A stretch of DNA of 64,000 nt from Helicobacter cetorum. Lineage in GTDB: Bacteria; Campylobacterota; Campylobacteria; Campylobacterales; Helicobacteraceae. Within the stretch, counting starts at the first letter, position 1. Every line of letters begins with the position of its first letter. The notes under the pieces were generated by a model that was not told the DNA's origin, made no database searches, and saw only the letters and a program-made list of their open reading frames with translations. Positions 9,280-19,193 of this stretch are shown here, piece after piece. Location: positions 62,001 to 126,000 of the forward strand of contig NZ_FZMR01000006.1 in NCBI RefSeq assembly GCF_900198405.1. The letters run 5' to 3'. The translations under genes and the position numbers were made by a program.

Positions 9280-9885
9280 TCAGTTAAGATTAAAAAATAA
9301 TCTTTCATGTCTAATAAAGGCTCTCAAAATACTAGCAAAATTAAGATAACAAACGCTCTTTGGGTGTGTTTGTAATCTTTGTAAAAAATCATCACAGAAA
9401 AAATGAAACAATTCTTTAAATAAGCGTTCGCATAAAAGATAAGCCTTTTTATCCTTATGGATACATTCAAATAATAAAGCGTTCATTAAAAGCGTTAAAA
9501 AACTCAAATCATCTTCGCTGATTTGTTGTTTGATTAAGGGGCTAGTGATTTCTAGTTGTGAAAGCTTTAAAATTTCAATCGCTTTTAAGCGTGAAAGGGC
9601 GTTTTCTTGTTTGTCTATATAAAAGGACGCGCTTAGTGGCACAAGGTTATAGCTAGGCGAAAACAGCACTAAATTTTGTTCGTTTTTAAAACTTTCAAAA
9701 TTTAAGTGCGTTTTTAAATTGTGCCATGCGTTTTTAGAAGTCTCATCAAAACTAAATAATGATAAATGATGGACTAATTCTTGTAGAACTAAAAAATCTT
9801 TTTCTTCTTCTATAAAACTCACTAAATAATGCCAAAGCCTATAATACAACGCTCTAGCTTTGAATACATTTTCATCTATTTGCAT
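9280..9885 (-). CDS. TorD-family chaperone for formate dehydrogenase maturation
   Basis: A 201-residue, mostly helical, acidic protein with the TorD/DmsD-type signature region near residues 78-92 (FSPSYNLVPLSASFYIDKQ). TorD-family proteins bind the Tat signal or apo-form of molybdoenzymes until the pterin cofactor is inserted. Position between the 4Fe-4S gene and the small Tat protein, two genes before fdhA, points to FdhA as the client. It starts four bases after the preceding stop, which suggests translational coupling. The C. jejuni counterpart (Cj1514c, from memory) has the same neighbourhood. Confidence 0.75.
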   Translation of the reverse strand: MQIDENVFKARALYYRLWHYLVSFIEEEKDFLVLQELVHHLSLFSFDETSKNAWHNLKTHLNFESFKNEQNLVLFSPSYNLVPLSASFYIDKQENALSRLKAIEILKLSQLEITSPLIKQQISEDDLSFLTLLMNALLFECIHKDKKAYLLCERLFKELFHFFCDDFLQRLQTHPKSVCYLNFASILRAFIRHERLFFNLN

Positions 9886-9889
9886 ATCT

Positions 9890-11326
9890 TCACTTTAAAA
9901 TAGAATTAATATCTAAAAAATCTTCTAACATAATCTTAACCTTACAATCAGCACACGCATAAAGGGCGGCGATTTTTTTCTTATCATCTTTAAAAATAGG
10001 GGTCATCATATTAGCGATTTTTAAGACACTTTTTTGCGTGCCAATAGGCTTAGAACACATTTTGCATTGAAAAATTTCATCTTTAGCTAGGACAATAGGC
10101 TTAAAATAATTTGGCTCTAAACTGATACCATCTCTAAATAATTTCAAGCAATCTTTTTCAGGACAAATGCTTTCGCAATACCCACAAGTAGTGCATAAAC
10201 TTCCATTAAAGCTTAAGGTGTAGTTATTGCCATCAATGCTTAAGGCATTTGTATTACACGCTCCTACACATGATAAGCACAAGGTGCAATTATCATTGAT
10301 TTCAACATGCCCGTAGCGGATAAATTCCCCACAACTTGTTTTTTCTTTATAGTTTGTTTGACCTACCATAAAACTAAGCCTTTGAGAAAAATTATCTCTT
10401 TTAGTGTGTTCTGTAGTAATAGGGGGTGTGAAATGTGTTTGTAAAAGAAGTTGGGCGTTGTTTAAATGCGTTTGCAAGCTCTCTAAATCACTCGCTACTA
10501 AAATAGCGTCTGTATTGTAGATAGCATGATAAATTTCATTTAAAAGCTGGATACTCTCTAGTGTGCCTATGCTTAGTTCATTGAGCTTTGGAGCAAAAAG
10601 CACGATTTGAGAGCCACTCTCTTGTAAAAGCGTAAGAAAATAGGTTTGCTCTAACACATTGAGATTTAAGCATAGGGGTAACACTTCTTTTTTAAGATTG
10701 ACTTTTAAATTTTCTAAGTCTTCAAACCTGTCTAAAAGTAGGGGAGTGTATCCTTTATATAATTTAGAAATTTCTCTAAAACTTTCTAAATTCATTTTAT
10801 TATCCACTAACGCCCCACTAGGACACACGCTCACGCATTTAGCACAATCTATACAAGCACTATGATTGATAACCAAATGGCGGTTATCTTCGCATGTTAG
10901 GTTATTTTTAAGAGCGATTTCTTTATCTAGTTTAGTGATAGCTAGACTAGGGCATACTTCAGTGCATTTGGCACAGCATTCGGTTTGTCGCTGGTGGTAC
11001 TGACAGATATTTGCGTTATAGCTAAAATGTTCTCTTACTTCTTGGAATTCTTGTTCTTGATTTTCTATAAAACTAATTTTAGTGTTATTGTAATCAAATT
11101 TAAGAGCATTCATTTCGTATAAAATACTCAAACTTTGAGCTAATTCTAAAGCATCTTGTGCGGAATTTTGGATTAAAAAATTTACTTCTTTAGCTATTAC
11201 TTTAGCCTTAGGATTTTTGACATTACACACCACGCATTCTGTGTTAGAAGTCTCTTCTATGTTAATGTGGTCATGCAATACAACATTAGGGTTTTTAGGG
11301 TCTTTCACATAAATAAATTCAATCAT
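9890..11326 (-). CDS. Multi-[4Fe-4S] ferredoxin-type protein, first gene of fdh operon
   Basis: A 478-residue cytosolic-looking protein (no signal peptide) with at least four ferredoxin Cys clusters: CCAKCTEVCP and CIDCAKCVSVCP in the N-terminal half, CTLCLSCVGAC and CTTCGYCESICP in the C-terminal half. There are extra CxxC pairs at residues 31-34 (CVVC) and near the C-terminus (CKMC, CADC) that may bind a metal. The middle (~190-330) has an alpha/beta pattern without clear motifs. It heads the formate dehydrogenase operon; an electron-transfer or assembly role is inferred. I do not recognise a characterised orthologue. Confidence 0.75.
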   Translation of the reverse strand: MIEFIYVKDPKNPNVVLHDHINIEETSNTECVVCNVKNPKAKVIAKEVNFLIQNSAQDALELAQSLSILYEMNALKFDYNNTKISFIENQEQEFQEVREHFSYNANICQYHQRQTECCAKCTEVCPSLAITKLDKEIALKNNLTCEDNRHLVINHSACIDCAKCVSVCPSGALVDNKMNLESFREISKLYKGYTPLLLDRFEDLENLKVNLKKEVLPLCLNLNVLEQTYFLTLLQESGSQIVLFAPKLNELSIGTLESIQLLNEIYHAIYNTDAILVASDLESLQTHLNNAQLLLQTHFTPPITTEHTKRDNFSQRLSFMVGQTNYKEKTSCGEFIRYGHVEINDNCTLCLSCVGACNTNALSIDGNNYTLSFNGSLCTTCGYCESICPEKDCLKLFRDGISLEPNYFKPIVLAKDEIFQCKMCSKPIGTQKSVLKIANMMTPIFKDDKKKIAALYACADCKVKIMLEDFLDINSILK

Positions 11327-11402
11327 TTTCTTATAGTAACATTTAAAATAAAACTAATTCTTAATAAAACTTAAAAATACTTAAAAAAACTTAAAAGACT
11401 AA

Positions 11403-12986
11403 ATGAGTTTAGTTATAATGTTAGGCATGAGCGTCTTAAAACATTTTATACAAGAATTTTATGAGCGGTTGTTTTACTTTATAGATTTAATCGCACAGCA
11501 TTTTGTGATTGTCTCACTTTCTAGCTTAATGGTGCTAGTTTTTGGGGTTTTGATTGGGGTTTTTGTGTTCTATAGCTCAAAGGCTAGAATATTCTTGCTC
11601 CCTATAGTGAATTTTCTCTATACCATTCCTTCGCTTGCGTTATTTGCATTATTCATTCCTTTAATTGGTGTGGGGTTAAAAAACGCTCTTGTAGTATTGG
11701 TCTTATATGGCTTATTGCCGATTGTTCATAGCACCTATAACGCCTTAAAAGATGTGAGAGAAGAAGTAATTAAGGCTTCTATTGGGTTAGGGTGCAATCA
11801 AAAAGAGTTGTTTTTTAGAGTGCGTTTTTTATTGGCTATCCCACAAATTTTAGTGGGCTTAAGAATTGCGGTGGTGATGCTAGTGGCTATGGCTGGAATT
11901 GGAGCATTGATTGGGGCAGGGGGCTTAGGACAAGCGATTTTTAGGGGGCTTAACACTCAAAATACCATGCTCTTAGTTATGGGTAGTTTCATCATTGCAT
12001 TATTTAGTGTTTTAGCGGATAAGTTTGTGAGTGTGTTTCAGCACGAAAACGCTTTGCAACACTTGTGTTCTCAAAATGCTACTCAAAAACAAAAGATAAA
12101 AGTCTATACTAATTTAGCACTATTTGTATTCTTACTTATAGCGAGTGTGTTATGGCTAGTGCCTAAGAACACTACAGAGCAAAAGCCTTTAGTCGTGGCA
12201 ACTAAACTCAGTAGTGAGCAATATATTTTGGGTGAGATTTTAAGCACTTTGTTAGAAAAACACGCTCACTTGCCTATTAAGCGAGCCTTTGGCATTGGTG
12301 GGGGGACTATCAATATCCATCCGGCATTGCTTAAGGGCGATTTTGATATGTATGTGGAATATACCGGCACCGCATGGGTGAATACGCTCAAAAATCCTTT
12401 GAAAGAAAAAGTGGATTTTAAAGAAATTAAAAGGCGTTATGAAAAAGAATTTAATCTTTTATGGGTGGGGCTTTTGGGCTTTAATAACACCTATTCCTTA
12501 GCCATTTCTAAAGAAAATGCTCAAAAATATTCTATTCAAACTTTCAGCGATTTAGCCCTTTATAGCGAGCATTTTGACTTTGGGGCAGAATTTGACTTTT
12601 TTGAAAGAGATGATGCGTTTAAGGGCTTAATGAAAGCTTACGATTTTAAGTTTAAGAGTTTGCATGAAATGGATATTAATTTGCGTTACAAAAGCTTTGT
12701 ATCGCAAAAAATCAACGCCCTAGATGTGTTTACTACGGACGCTCAAATTAAAGAATTAAATTTAAAAGTGCTCACAGATGACAAGGGATTCTTTCCTAAC
12801 TATAAAGCTGGCGTTGTTATAAGAAAAGAAATTGTCAAAAAGTATCCTAAAGTTTTAGAAATTTTAGAAAAGCTAAATGCAAAGATTACTGATGAGAGAA
12901 TGCAAGATTTAAATTACCAAGTAGAAGTGTTGAAAAAAAGCCCCAAGGCTGTGGCTGAGAGTTTTTTAGAAAGCATAGGATTATAA
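11403..12986 (+). CDS. proWX: Osmoprotectant ABC transporter, fused permease and substrate-binding protein
   Basis: A 527-residue fusion. Residues ~1-215 form a BPD-type permease with five or six TM helices and the EAA-like loop (ASIGLGCNQKELFFRVRFLLAIPQI). A further TM near 235-255 leads into a periplasmic OpuAC-type binding domain (~265-527) beginning PLVVATKLSSEQYILGEIL and containing DMYVEYTGTAWV. This is the betaine/choline/proline uptake arrangement of H. pylori HP0818. proV follows after four bases. A second ATG (11430) is a possible alternative start. It is divergent from the fdh operon with a 76-base spacer. Confidence 0.9.
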   Translation: MSLVIMLGMSVLKHFIQEFYERLFYFIDLIAQHFVIVSLSSLMVLVFGVLIGVFVFYSSKARIFLLPIVNFLYTIPSLALFALFIPLIGVGLKNALVVLVLYGLLPIVHSTYNALKDVREEVIKASIGLGCNQKELFFRVRFLLAIPQILVGLRIAVVMLVAMAGIGALIGAGGLGQAIFRGLNTQNTMLLVMGSFIIALFSVLADKFVSVFQHENALQHLCSQNATQKQKIKVYTNLALFVFLLIASVLWLVPKNTTEQKPLVVATKLSSEQYILGEILSTLLEKHAHLPIKRAFGIGGGTINIHPALLKGDFDMYVEYTGTAWVNTLKNPLKEKVDFKEIKRRYEKEFNLLWVGLLGFNNTYSLAISKENAQKYSIQTFSDLALYSEHFDFGAEFDFFERDDAFKGLMKAYDFKFKSLHEMDINLRYKSFVSQKINALDVFTTDAQIKELNLKVLTDDKGFFPNYKAGVVIRKEIVKKYPKVLEILEKLNAKITDERMQDLNYQVEVLKKSPKAVAESFLESIGL

Positions 12987-12990
12987 AAGC

Positions 12991-13632
12991 ATGAAAGAAA
13001 TAGTTGCAATAGAAAATTTGTCTTTTAGCTATCAAAATCGTGCTATCTTTAAAGATTTTAATTTAAGCATTAAAGAAAGGGATTTTTTATGTGTTTTAGG
13101 GGAGAGTGGGAGTGGTAAAAGCACGCTTTTAGCTTTGATTTTGGGGCTATTGAAACCAAGTTTAGGAAGTGTTAAGGTTTTTAATGAAACTCTTGATTTA
13201 AAGAATACTAATTTAAGACAAAAAATCGGCTATATCGCTCAAGGTAATTCCTTGTTTCCCCATTTAAATGTGTTGCAAAACATGACTTTTTGCTTGAATT
13301 TACAGGGCATAGACAAGCAGGTGGCTCAAAAAGAAGCTATAAGTTTAGCGTTAAAAATGGGCTTAGATGAGAGTATTTTAGACAAGTTTCCTAATGAATT
13401 AAGCGGGGGTCAAGCTCAAAGGGTGGGCATTGTTAGGGGCATTATTCATAAGCCAGAACTTATTTTATTAGATGAGCCTTTTAGTGCTTTGGATAGTTTA
13501 AATCGTAAGAATTTACAGAATTTAATCAAAGATATACATACGCACTCTCAAGCTACCTTTATTATGGTAACGCATGATGAGAGCGAAGCTAAAAAATTAG
13601 CCACAGAAACACTAGAAATTAAAGCTCTTTAA
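12991..13632 (+). CDS. proV: Osmoprotectant ABC transporter ATPase
   Basis: A 213-residue ABC ATPase: Walker A GESGSGKST (~37-45), Q-loop region GYIAQGNSLFPHL, signature LSGGQAQRVGI (~139-149), Walker B LILLDEPFSALD, and switch His in MVTHDES. It lacks the C-terminal CBS domains of E. coli ProV, as in other short Helicobacter versions. It follows proWX after four bases and must energise that permease. Confidence 0.92.
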   Translation: MKEIVAIENLSFSYQNRAIFKDFNLSIKERDFLCVLGESGSGKSTLLALILGLLKPSLGSVKVFNETLDLKNTNLRQKIGYIAQGNSLFPHLNVLQNMTFCLNLQGIDKQVAQKEAISLALKMGLDESILDKFPNELSGGQAQRVGIVRGIIHKPELILLDEPFSALDSLNRKNLQNLIKDIHTHSQATFIMVTHDESEAKKLATETLEIKAL

Positions 13633-13646
13633 AAGAGTGGCTATTC

Positions 13647-13826
13647 TTAAGGCTCTTTTAAAAATTCTGGTGTAGTGTTGTTAGTTTGGGTTTGCATAGA
13701 AGAGTTAGTGCTATTTGAAGTTTTTGGGGTGGGTTTTTTATTGAAAGGGGGGGCTTTATAGCCACAAGCTTGAATAGTTATAGCAATAAGTGTAAAAAAG
13801 CATGTTAAGATAAGTTTATGGAACAA
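13647..13826 (-). CDS. Small lipoprotein resembling LptM (YifL)
   Basis: A 59-residue ORF starting at TTG 13826, eight bases after an AGGGAG ribosome-binding site. Residues 1-20 form a lipoprotein signal peptide; the lipobox ends TIQAC with Cys21. The mature start CGYKAPPFNKKP resembles the LptM consensus C-G-x-K-G-P-L-x-x-P, followed by a Pro/Thr/Asn/Ser-rich tail. LptM is a small outer membrane lipoprotein that helps oxidise and assemble LptD in E. coli. The gene is antisense to, and overlaps by nine bases, the start of the next gene on the + strand, and it ends 15 bases from the stop of proV. The Gly after Lys is replaced by Ala here, so the assignment is tentative. Confidence 0.6.
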   Translation of the reverse strand: MFHKLILTCFFTLIAITIQACGYKAPPFNKKPTPKTSNSTNSSMQTQTNNTTPEFLKEP

Positions 13827-14285
13827 AATATTTTCTCCCTATTAGTTCAAAAAAAGTCTTATAATTTGAAAAAGCTTGAAGCCCTTTCAAAACTCAAAAA
13901 GCTTAAAGTTTTCTTGCCTTTAAGTTTACAAGAAAATTTGGCTTTTATAGTAATAAAAGAGACTAAATTGCTTTTTGCGTTTAAAGACCTTTGGGCTTGT
14001 AAGGAATTTAACCAGCGATTTGCTAAAGAAATAAGCCATTTTTTAGCCACACAAGGGCAAGCTTATGGGTTTAATGGATTGAGCGACTTAGAGATTATTG
14101 CTTATGTGCCTAAAGATTTATTAGAAAAAGCAAATTTTTATGCCCCTATTAAAAAGCAAGCTCAATTTTATTGCCCGAGTGCTTTAGGGGTGTTTCATAA
14201 CCCTATTAAAGACACTCATTTGTATGAATGTTTTGAAAAAGTGCGTTCTTTAATAGGCTATCAACGAAGTTTTTTTGAGAAGTGA
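13818..14285 (+). CDS. Conserved hypothetical protein upstream of uvrC (HP0820-like)
   Basis: A 155-residue, basic, cytosolic-looking protein with no signal peptide and no motif I recognise. It ends one base before the start of uvrC, so the two are probably translated from the same message. The gene order proWX-proV-this gene-uvrC-hom-yraN-trxA-trxB is what I recall for H. pylori HP0818-HP0825, where HP0820 is unnamed. The ATG at 13818 falls inside the antisense lipoprotein start region. Confidence 0.7.
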   Translation: MEQNIFSLLVQKKSYNLKKLEALSKLKKLKVFLPLSLQENLAFIVIKETKLLFAFKDLWACKEFNQRFAKEISHFLATQGQAYGFNGLSDLEIIAYVPKDLLEKANFYAPIKKQAQFYCPSALGVFHNPIKDTHLYECFEKVRSLIGYQRSFFEK

Positions 14286-16070
14286 ATGGCTAGTTTATTG
14301 CTGAGTTTAAAAAATCTTTCTAGTAGTAGTGGGGTGTATCAATACTTTGATAAAAACCATCAATTACTCTATATCGGTAAGGCTAAGAATTTAAAAAAGC
14401 GAGTGAGAAGCTACTTTTCTATCCGTAATGATGAAGTTATGCCAAATAGCCGCACCAGCTTACGCATTCAAATGATGGTTAAACAAATCGTTTTTTTAGA
14501 AACTATTTTAGTAGAAAACGAACAAGACGCTTTGATTTTAGAAAATTCACTCATTAAACAACTCAAGCCTAAATACAATGTGTTGCTAAGAGATGATAAA
14601 ACTTACCCTTATATTTACATGGATTTTTCAATTGCTTTTCCTATTCCTTTAATCACACGAAAGGTTTTAAAACGGTCTAATATCAAATATTTTGGTCCTT
14701 TTACTAGCGGAGCTAAGGATATTTTGGATAGCTTGTATGAATTGCTTCCTTTAGTTCAAAAGAAAAATTGTATCAAGGTTAAAAAGGCATGCATGTTTTA
14801 TCAAATAGAGCGTTGTAAAGCTCCATGTGAAAACAAAATCACTAAAGAAGAGTATTTAAGAATTGCCAAAGAATGTTTAGAAATGATTGAAAATAAAGAT
14901 AAATTGATTAAAGAGCTTGCATTAAAAATGGAACGATTTTCTCAAAATTTGCGTTTTGAAGAAGCTTTAATCTATAGAGATAGGATTGCTAAAATTCAAA
15001 AAATCGTCCCTTTCACTTGCATGGACTTAGCCAAACTCTATAATTTGGATATTTTTGCTTTTTATAGCGAAAATAATAAAGCGGTGTTAGTGAAAATGTT
15101 TATGCGAGGGGGTAAAGTCATCTCTTCAGCGTTTGAAAAAATCCACTCTGTTAATGGTTTTGATACAGAAGAAGTGCTTAAACAAGCTATTATCAATCAT
15201 TATCAATCTCATTTGCCTTTACTACCAGAACAAATTCTATTGAGTGCTTGCTCTAATGAAGTGCTTATGGAGTTACAAGAATTTATCCATAGCAAACACT
15301 CCAAAAAAATCACTCTTAGCATTCCTAAAAAGGGCGATAAACTTGCTTTAATAGAAATCGCTATGAAAAATGCTAAAGAGATTTTTAGCCAAGAAAAAAT
15401 TCATAATAAAGAGCAAATCCTTGAAGAAGTGCGTTCGCTTTTAGGCTTAGAATGCATGCCTTATAGGGTAGAAATTTTTGATACAAGCCATCATGCAAGC
15501 AGTCAATGCGTAGGGGGAATGGTGGTATATGAAAATGAAGAATTTCAAAAAAACTCTTACAGGCGTTATCATTTAGAAGGCTCTAATGAATACGCTCAAA
15601 TGACGGAGCTACTCACTAGAAGAGCCTTAAATTTTTCTAAAGAGCCACCGCCTAATTTGTGGGTAATAGATGGGGGTAAAGCACAATTAAAAATCGCTTT
15701 AGAAGTTTTAAAAAGTAGCGGGAGTTTTGTAGAAGTGATTGCCATTTCTAAGGAAAAGAGAGATTTTAAGGCGTATCGCTCTAAAGGGGGGGCAAAAGAT
15801 ATTATCCATACGCCTAATAATACTTTTAAGTTACTTCCTAGCGATAAGCGTTTGCAATGGGTGCAAAAATTGCGTGATGAAAGCCATAGATATGCGATAA
15901 GCTTTCATCGTTCTAGCAAACTTAAAAGCGTTAAGCAAATCGCTCTTTTAGAAGAAAAGGGCATAGGAAAAGCAAGTGTGAAAAAATTATTAGATTATTT
16001 TGGAAGTTTTGAAGCGATAGAAAAAGCGAGTGAGCAAGAGAAAAACGCTGTTTTAAGAAAACGAATTTAA
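14286..16070 (+). CDS. uvrC: Excinuclease ABC subunit C
   Basis: A 594-residue protein of usual length. An N-terminal GIY-YIG nuclease domain begins [25 protein letters not shown] (~residues 16-40, abbreviated YF..LLYIGK). A UVR helix pair lies at ~200-235 ([13 protein letters not shown]). The C-terminal RNase H-like nuclease begins near [21 protein letters not shown], and a helix-hairpin-helix ([23 protein letters not shown]) ends the protein. It makes both incisions in UvrABC nucleotide excision repair. hom follows after ten bases with an AAAGGAAA site. Confidence 0.96.
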   Translation: MASLLLSLKNLSSSSGVYQYFDKNHQLLYIGKAKNLKKRVRSYFSIRNDEVMPNSRTSLRIQMMVKQIVFLETILVENEQDALILENSLIKQLKPKYNVLLRDDKTYPYIYMDFSIAFPIPLITRKVLKRSNIKYFGPFTSGAKDILDSLYELLPLVQKKNCIKVKKACMFYQIERCKAPCENKITKEEYLRIAKECLEMIENKDKLIKELALKMERFSQNLRFEEALIYRDRIAKIQKIVPFTCMDLAKLYNLDIFAFYSENNKAVLVKMFMRGGKVISSAFEKIHSVNGFDTEEVLKQAIINHYQSHLPLLPEQILLSACSNEVLMELQEFIHSKHSKKITLSIPKKGDKLALIEIAMKNAKEIFSQEKIHNKEQILEEVRSLLGLECMPYRVEIFDTSHHASSQCVGGMVVYENEEFQKNSYRRYHLEGSNEYAQMTELLTRRALNFSKEPPPNLWVIDGGKAQLKIALEVLKSSGSFVEVIAISKEKRDFKAYRSKGGAKDIIHTPNNTFKLLPSDKRLQWVQKLRDESHRYAISFHRSSKLKSVKQIALLEEKGIGKASVKKLLDYFGSFEAIEKASEQEKNAVLRKRI

Positions 16071-16080
16071 AGGAAATAGT

Positions 16081-17346
16081 ATGAAAAAAAGATTGTGTAT
16101 AGGGCTTGTGGGTTTAGGATGCGTAGGGAGTGCGGTCGCTAAAATTTTACAAGAAAATAAAGAAATTATTAGAGATAGAGCCGGTGTAGAAATTGTGATT
16201 AAAAAAGCGGTGGTGCGAGATATTGAAAAATATAAAGACTACCCTTTTGAAATCAGTAATGATTTGGAAAGTTTAGTAGAAGATACAGAGATAGATATTG
16301 TGGTGGAGCTTATGGGTGGGGTTGAGATACCTTATAGTTTAGCTAAACAAACTTTAGCTAAACAAAAAGCCTTGGTTACAGCTAATAAAGCCATGCTTGC
16401 GTATCACCGCTATGAATTAGAGCAAATCGCTCAAAACACCCCCATAGGTTTTGAAGCGAGCGTTTGTGGGGGTATTCCTATTATTAAGGCTTTAAAAGAC
16501 GGCTTGAGTGCAAATCACATTCTCTCTTTAAAAGGGATTTTAAATGGCACAAGCAATTATATTTTAAGCCAGATGTTTAAGGCTCAAGCAAGCTTTAAAG
16601 ACGCTTTAAAAGACGCTCAAAATTTAGGTTATGCTGAATTGAACCCTGAATTTGATATTAAGGGCATTGATGCGGCACACAAGCTGTTGATTTTAGCTTC
16701 TTTAGCCTATGGAATTGATGCGAAACCTGAAGAAATTTTAATTGAAGGCATTGAAAAAATAGAGCAAGATGATATGGAGTTTGCTAAAGAGTTTGGCTAT
16801 AGCATTAAACTTTTAGGCATTGCTAAAAAACACCAAGATTGTATTGAATTAAGAGTCCATCCTAGCATGATAAAAAATGAATGCATGCTCTCTAAAGTAG
16901 ATGGTGTGATGAATGCTATAAGTGTAGTAGGGGATAAAGTAGGCGAGACTTTATATTATGGAGCTGGGGCTGGGGGAGAGGCAACAGCGAGTGCGGTTAT
17001 TAGTGATATTATAGAGATTGCAAGAAAAAAAAGCTCTTTAATGCTAGGCTTTGAAAATCCCCAAAAACTACCCTTAAAACCTAAAGAAGAAATACAATGT
17101 GCTTACTATGTGCGTTTATTAGTGAATGACGAAAAAGGGGTTTTATCTCAAATTAGTGCGATTTTAGCTCACAATGATATTTCGCTCAATAATGTCTTAC
17201 AAAAAGAAATCTCACAAGCCAACAAGGCTAAAATTTTATTTTCTACGCATATAACTAACGAAAAATCCCTTTCAAATGCTCTTAAAGAGCTTGAAAATTT
17301 AGAAAGTGTATTAGATACTCCTAAAATGATTCGTTTGGAAAACTGA
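16081..17346 (+). CDS. hom: Homoserine dehydrogenase
   Basis: A 421-residue enzyme reducing aspartate semialdehyde to homoserine (threonine/methionine branch). The NAD(P)-binding motif [13 protein letters not shown] is at residues ~8-20. The substrate region includes [11 protein letters not shown] and [24 protein letters not shown]-terminal ACT domain (~345-420, [18 protein letters not shown]) suggests feedback control, typically by threonine. It overlaps or abuts yraN, which starts at the base after its stop. Confidence 0.96.
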   Translation: MKKRLCIGLVGLGCVGSAVAKILQENKEIIRDRAGVEIVIKKAVVRDIEKYKDYPFEISNDLESLVEDTEIDIVVELMGGVEIPYSLAKQTLAKQKALVTANKAMLAYHRYELEQIAQNTPIGFEASVCGGIPIIKALKDGLSANHILSLKGILNGTSNYILSQMFKAQASFKDALKDAQNLGYAELNPEFDIKGIDAAHKLLILASLAYGIDAKPEEILIEGIEKIEQDDMEFAKEFGYSIKLLGIAKKHQDCIELRVHPSMIKNECMLSKVDGVMNAISVVGDKVGETLYYGAGAGGEATASAVISDIIEIARKKSSLMLGFENPQKLPLKPKEEIQCAYYVRLLVNDEKGVLSQISAILAHNDISLNNVLQKEISQANKAKILFSTHITNEKSLSNALKELENLESVLDTPKMIRLEN

Positions 17347-17691
17347 ATGCGATTTTTTAACAACAAACATAAAGAAAAGGGCTTAAAGGCTGAAGAAGAA
17401 GCTTGTAATTTTTTAAAAACGCTAGGATTTGAAATCATAGAGAGAAACTTTTTTTCAAAATTTGGAGAAATTGATATTATCGCTCTTAAAAAAGGGGTTT
17501 TACATTTTATTGAAGTCAAAAGCGGAGAAAACTTTGAGCCTGTTTATGCGATTACGCCAAGTAAATTAAAAAGAATAATCAAAACTATTCGCTATTATTT
17601 GTCTCAAAATAACCCTAATAGTGATTTTTGCATTGACGCTATCATTGTGAAAAATGGTAAGTTTGAGCTTTTAGAAAATATCACTTTTTAG
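17347..17691 (+). CDS. yraN: YraN/UPF0102 endonuclease-like protein
   Basis: A 114-residue protein with the restriction-endonuclease-like fold signature of the UPF0102 family: [13 protein letters not shown] near residue 15, [22 protein letters not shown] (D, E, K residues of the PD-(D/E)XK core) at ~39-60. The family is widely conserved, with a suspected DNA-processing role but no settled function. It directly follows hom. Confidence 0.88.
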   Translation: MRFFNNKHKEKGLKAEEEACNFLKTLGFEIIERNFFSKFGEIDIIALKKGVLHFIEVKSGENFEPVYAITPSKLKRIIKTIRYYLSQNNPNSDFCIDAIIVKNGKFELLENITF

Positions 17692-17779
17692 ACTTATTTG
17701 GGATAAATCTTAGTATATTAACATTCTTAAGCTAAGATAATTCTGTTAATCAAAATCATAAAATAATTAGGAGTAACTA

Positions 17780-18100
17780 ATGAGTCATTATATTGAATTA
17801 ACTCAAGAAAATTTTGAAAGCACTGTTAAAGAAGGCGTTGCGTTAGTAGATTTTTGGGCACCATGGTGTGGTCCTTGTAAGATGTTATCCCCTGTGATTG
17901 ATGAATTAGCCAGTGAGTATGAAAATAAGGCTAAAATTTGCAAGGTCAATACTGATGAGCAAGAAGAATTGAGTGCAAAATTTGGCATTAGAAGCATTCC
18001 TACCATTTTGTTTATGAAAAATGGCGAAGTGGTTCATCAGCTCATCGGTGCACAAACTAAAGTTGCTTTAAAAGAGCAATTAGACAAGCTTTTAGGCTAG
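17780..18100 (+). CDS. trxA: Thioredoxin
   Basis: A 106-residue thioredoxin with the redox motif WCGPC (Cys30, Cys33), the cis-Pro segment [13 protein letters not shown] and Asp24 in DFWAPW. A GGAG-type site (AGGAG) precedes the ATG. It is four bases upstream of trxB, so reductant from TrxB and its substrate TrxA are made together. It supplies electrons to peroxiredoxins and ribonucleotide reductase. Confidence 0.97.
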   Translation: MSHYIELTQENFESTVKEGVALVDFWAPWCGPCKMLSPVIDELASEYENKAKICKVNTDEQEELSAKFGIRSIPTILFMKNGEVVHQLIGAQTKVALKEQLDKLLG

Positions 18101-18104
18101 TAGC

Positions 18105-19040
18105 ATGTTAGATTGTGCGATTATTGGAGGTGGTCCTGCAGGTTTGAGTGCAGGGCTTTATGCCACTAGGGGTGGTATTAAAAATGTCGTTTTATTTGAA
18201 AAGGGCATGCCCGGTGGGCAAATCACAGGCAGTAGCGAGATTGAAAACTATCCGGGCATTAAGGAAGTTTTGAGTGGGCTAGATTTTATGCAGCCATGGC
18301 AAGAGCAATGCTTTCGTTTTGGATTAAAGCATGAGATGACAGCCATTCAAAGGGTTTCTAAAAAAGGCTCTCATTTTGTTATTCATGCAGAAGATGGCAA
18401 GACTTTTGAGGCTAAGAGTGTGATTATAGCTACCGGTGGTAGCCCTAAACGCACCGGCATTAAAGGAGAGTCAGAATTTTGGGGTAAAGGCGTAAGCACT
18501 TGTGCCACATGCGATGGCTTTTTTTACAAAAATAAGGAAGTAGCTGTGCTTGGTGGGGGTGATACCGCTGTAGAAGAGGCGATTTACTTGGCTAATATTT
18601 GTAAAAAAGTTTATCTCATTCACAGAAGAGATGGCTTTAGATGTGCACCCATTACTTTAGAGCATGCCAAAAAGAATGACAAGATTGAGTTTTTAACTCC
18701 TTATGTGGTGGAAGAAATCAAGGGCGATAATGCTGGCGTATCTTCTTTAAGCATTAAAAATACCGCTACTAATGAGACAAGGGAATTAGTTGTGCCGGGT
18801 ATCTTTGTTTTTGTAGGTTATGATGTAAATAACGCCGTGCTAAAACAAGAAGATGGCTCTATGCTATGCAAATGCGATGAATATGGTTCTATGGCTGTGG
18901 ATTTGTCCATGAAAACAGATGTTGAAGGGCTGTTTGCAGCAGGAGACATTCGCATTTTTGCCCCTAAGCAAGTGGTTTGTGCTGCAAGTGATGGTGCTAC
19001 TGCGGCATTAGGTGTTATTTCTTATTTAGAAAATCACTAA
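18105..19040 (+). CDS. trxB: Thioredoxin reductase
   Basis: A 311-residue FAD/NADPH enzyme. FAD-binding [12 protein letters not shown] is at residues 8-19, the redox pair is in CATCDGFF (~133-140), the NADPH site is [10 protein letters not shown], and the C-terminal FAD motif is FAAGDIR. It regenerates TrxA from the gene immediately upstream. A hairpin terminator follows. Confidence 0.97.
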   Translation: MLDCAIIGGGPAGLSAGLYATRGGIKNVVLFEKGMPGGQITGSSEIENYPGIKEVLSGLDFMQPWQEQCFRFGLKHEMTAIQRVSKKGSHFVIHAEDGKTFEAKSVIIATGGSPKRTGIKGESEFWGKGVSTCATCDGFFYKNKEVAVLGGGDTAVEEAIYLANICKKVYLIHRRDGFRCAPITLEHAKKNDKIEFLTPYVVEEIKGDNAGVSSLSIKNTATNETRELVVPGIFVFVGYDVNNAVLKQEDGSMLCKCDEYGSMAVDLSMKTDVEGLFAAGDIRIFAPKQVVCAASDGATAALGVISYLENH

Positions 19041-19057
19041 AATTTTTATGTTCTAAT

Positions 19058-19079
19058 CCTAAGAAAGAAATTTCTTGGG
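19058..19079 (+). terminator. Probable terminator after trxB
   Basis: A 9-bp stem, CCTAAGAAA with TTTCTTGGG (one G-T wobble), around a GAAA loop, followed by ATTTTAATTT. It sits 18 bases after the trxB stop. Confidence 0.6.
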
Positions 19080-19193
19080 ATTTTAATTTCATTCCCTTAA
19101 AGTTTAGTTTTTCATTGACTATAGATTAGGGTATAAGAGTGTATTTATTAATCAGGCTAATTTAAAGTTAATGCAACCTTGGTTTTTCTGTAT

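Noticed and set aside
13748-13754. C7/G7 run in the LptM-like gene as a switch
   Set aside because: Length is marginal and the frame is intact; noted only as a possible hotspot.
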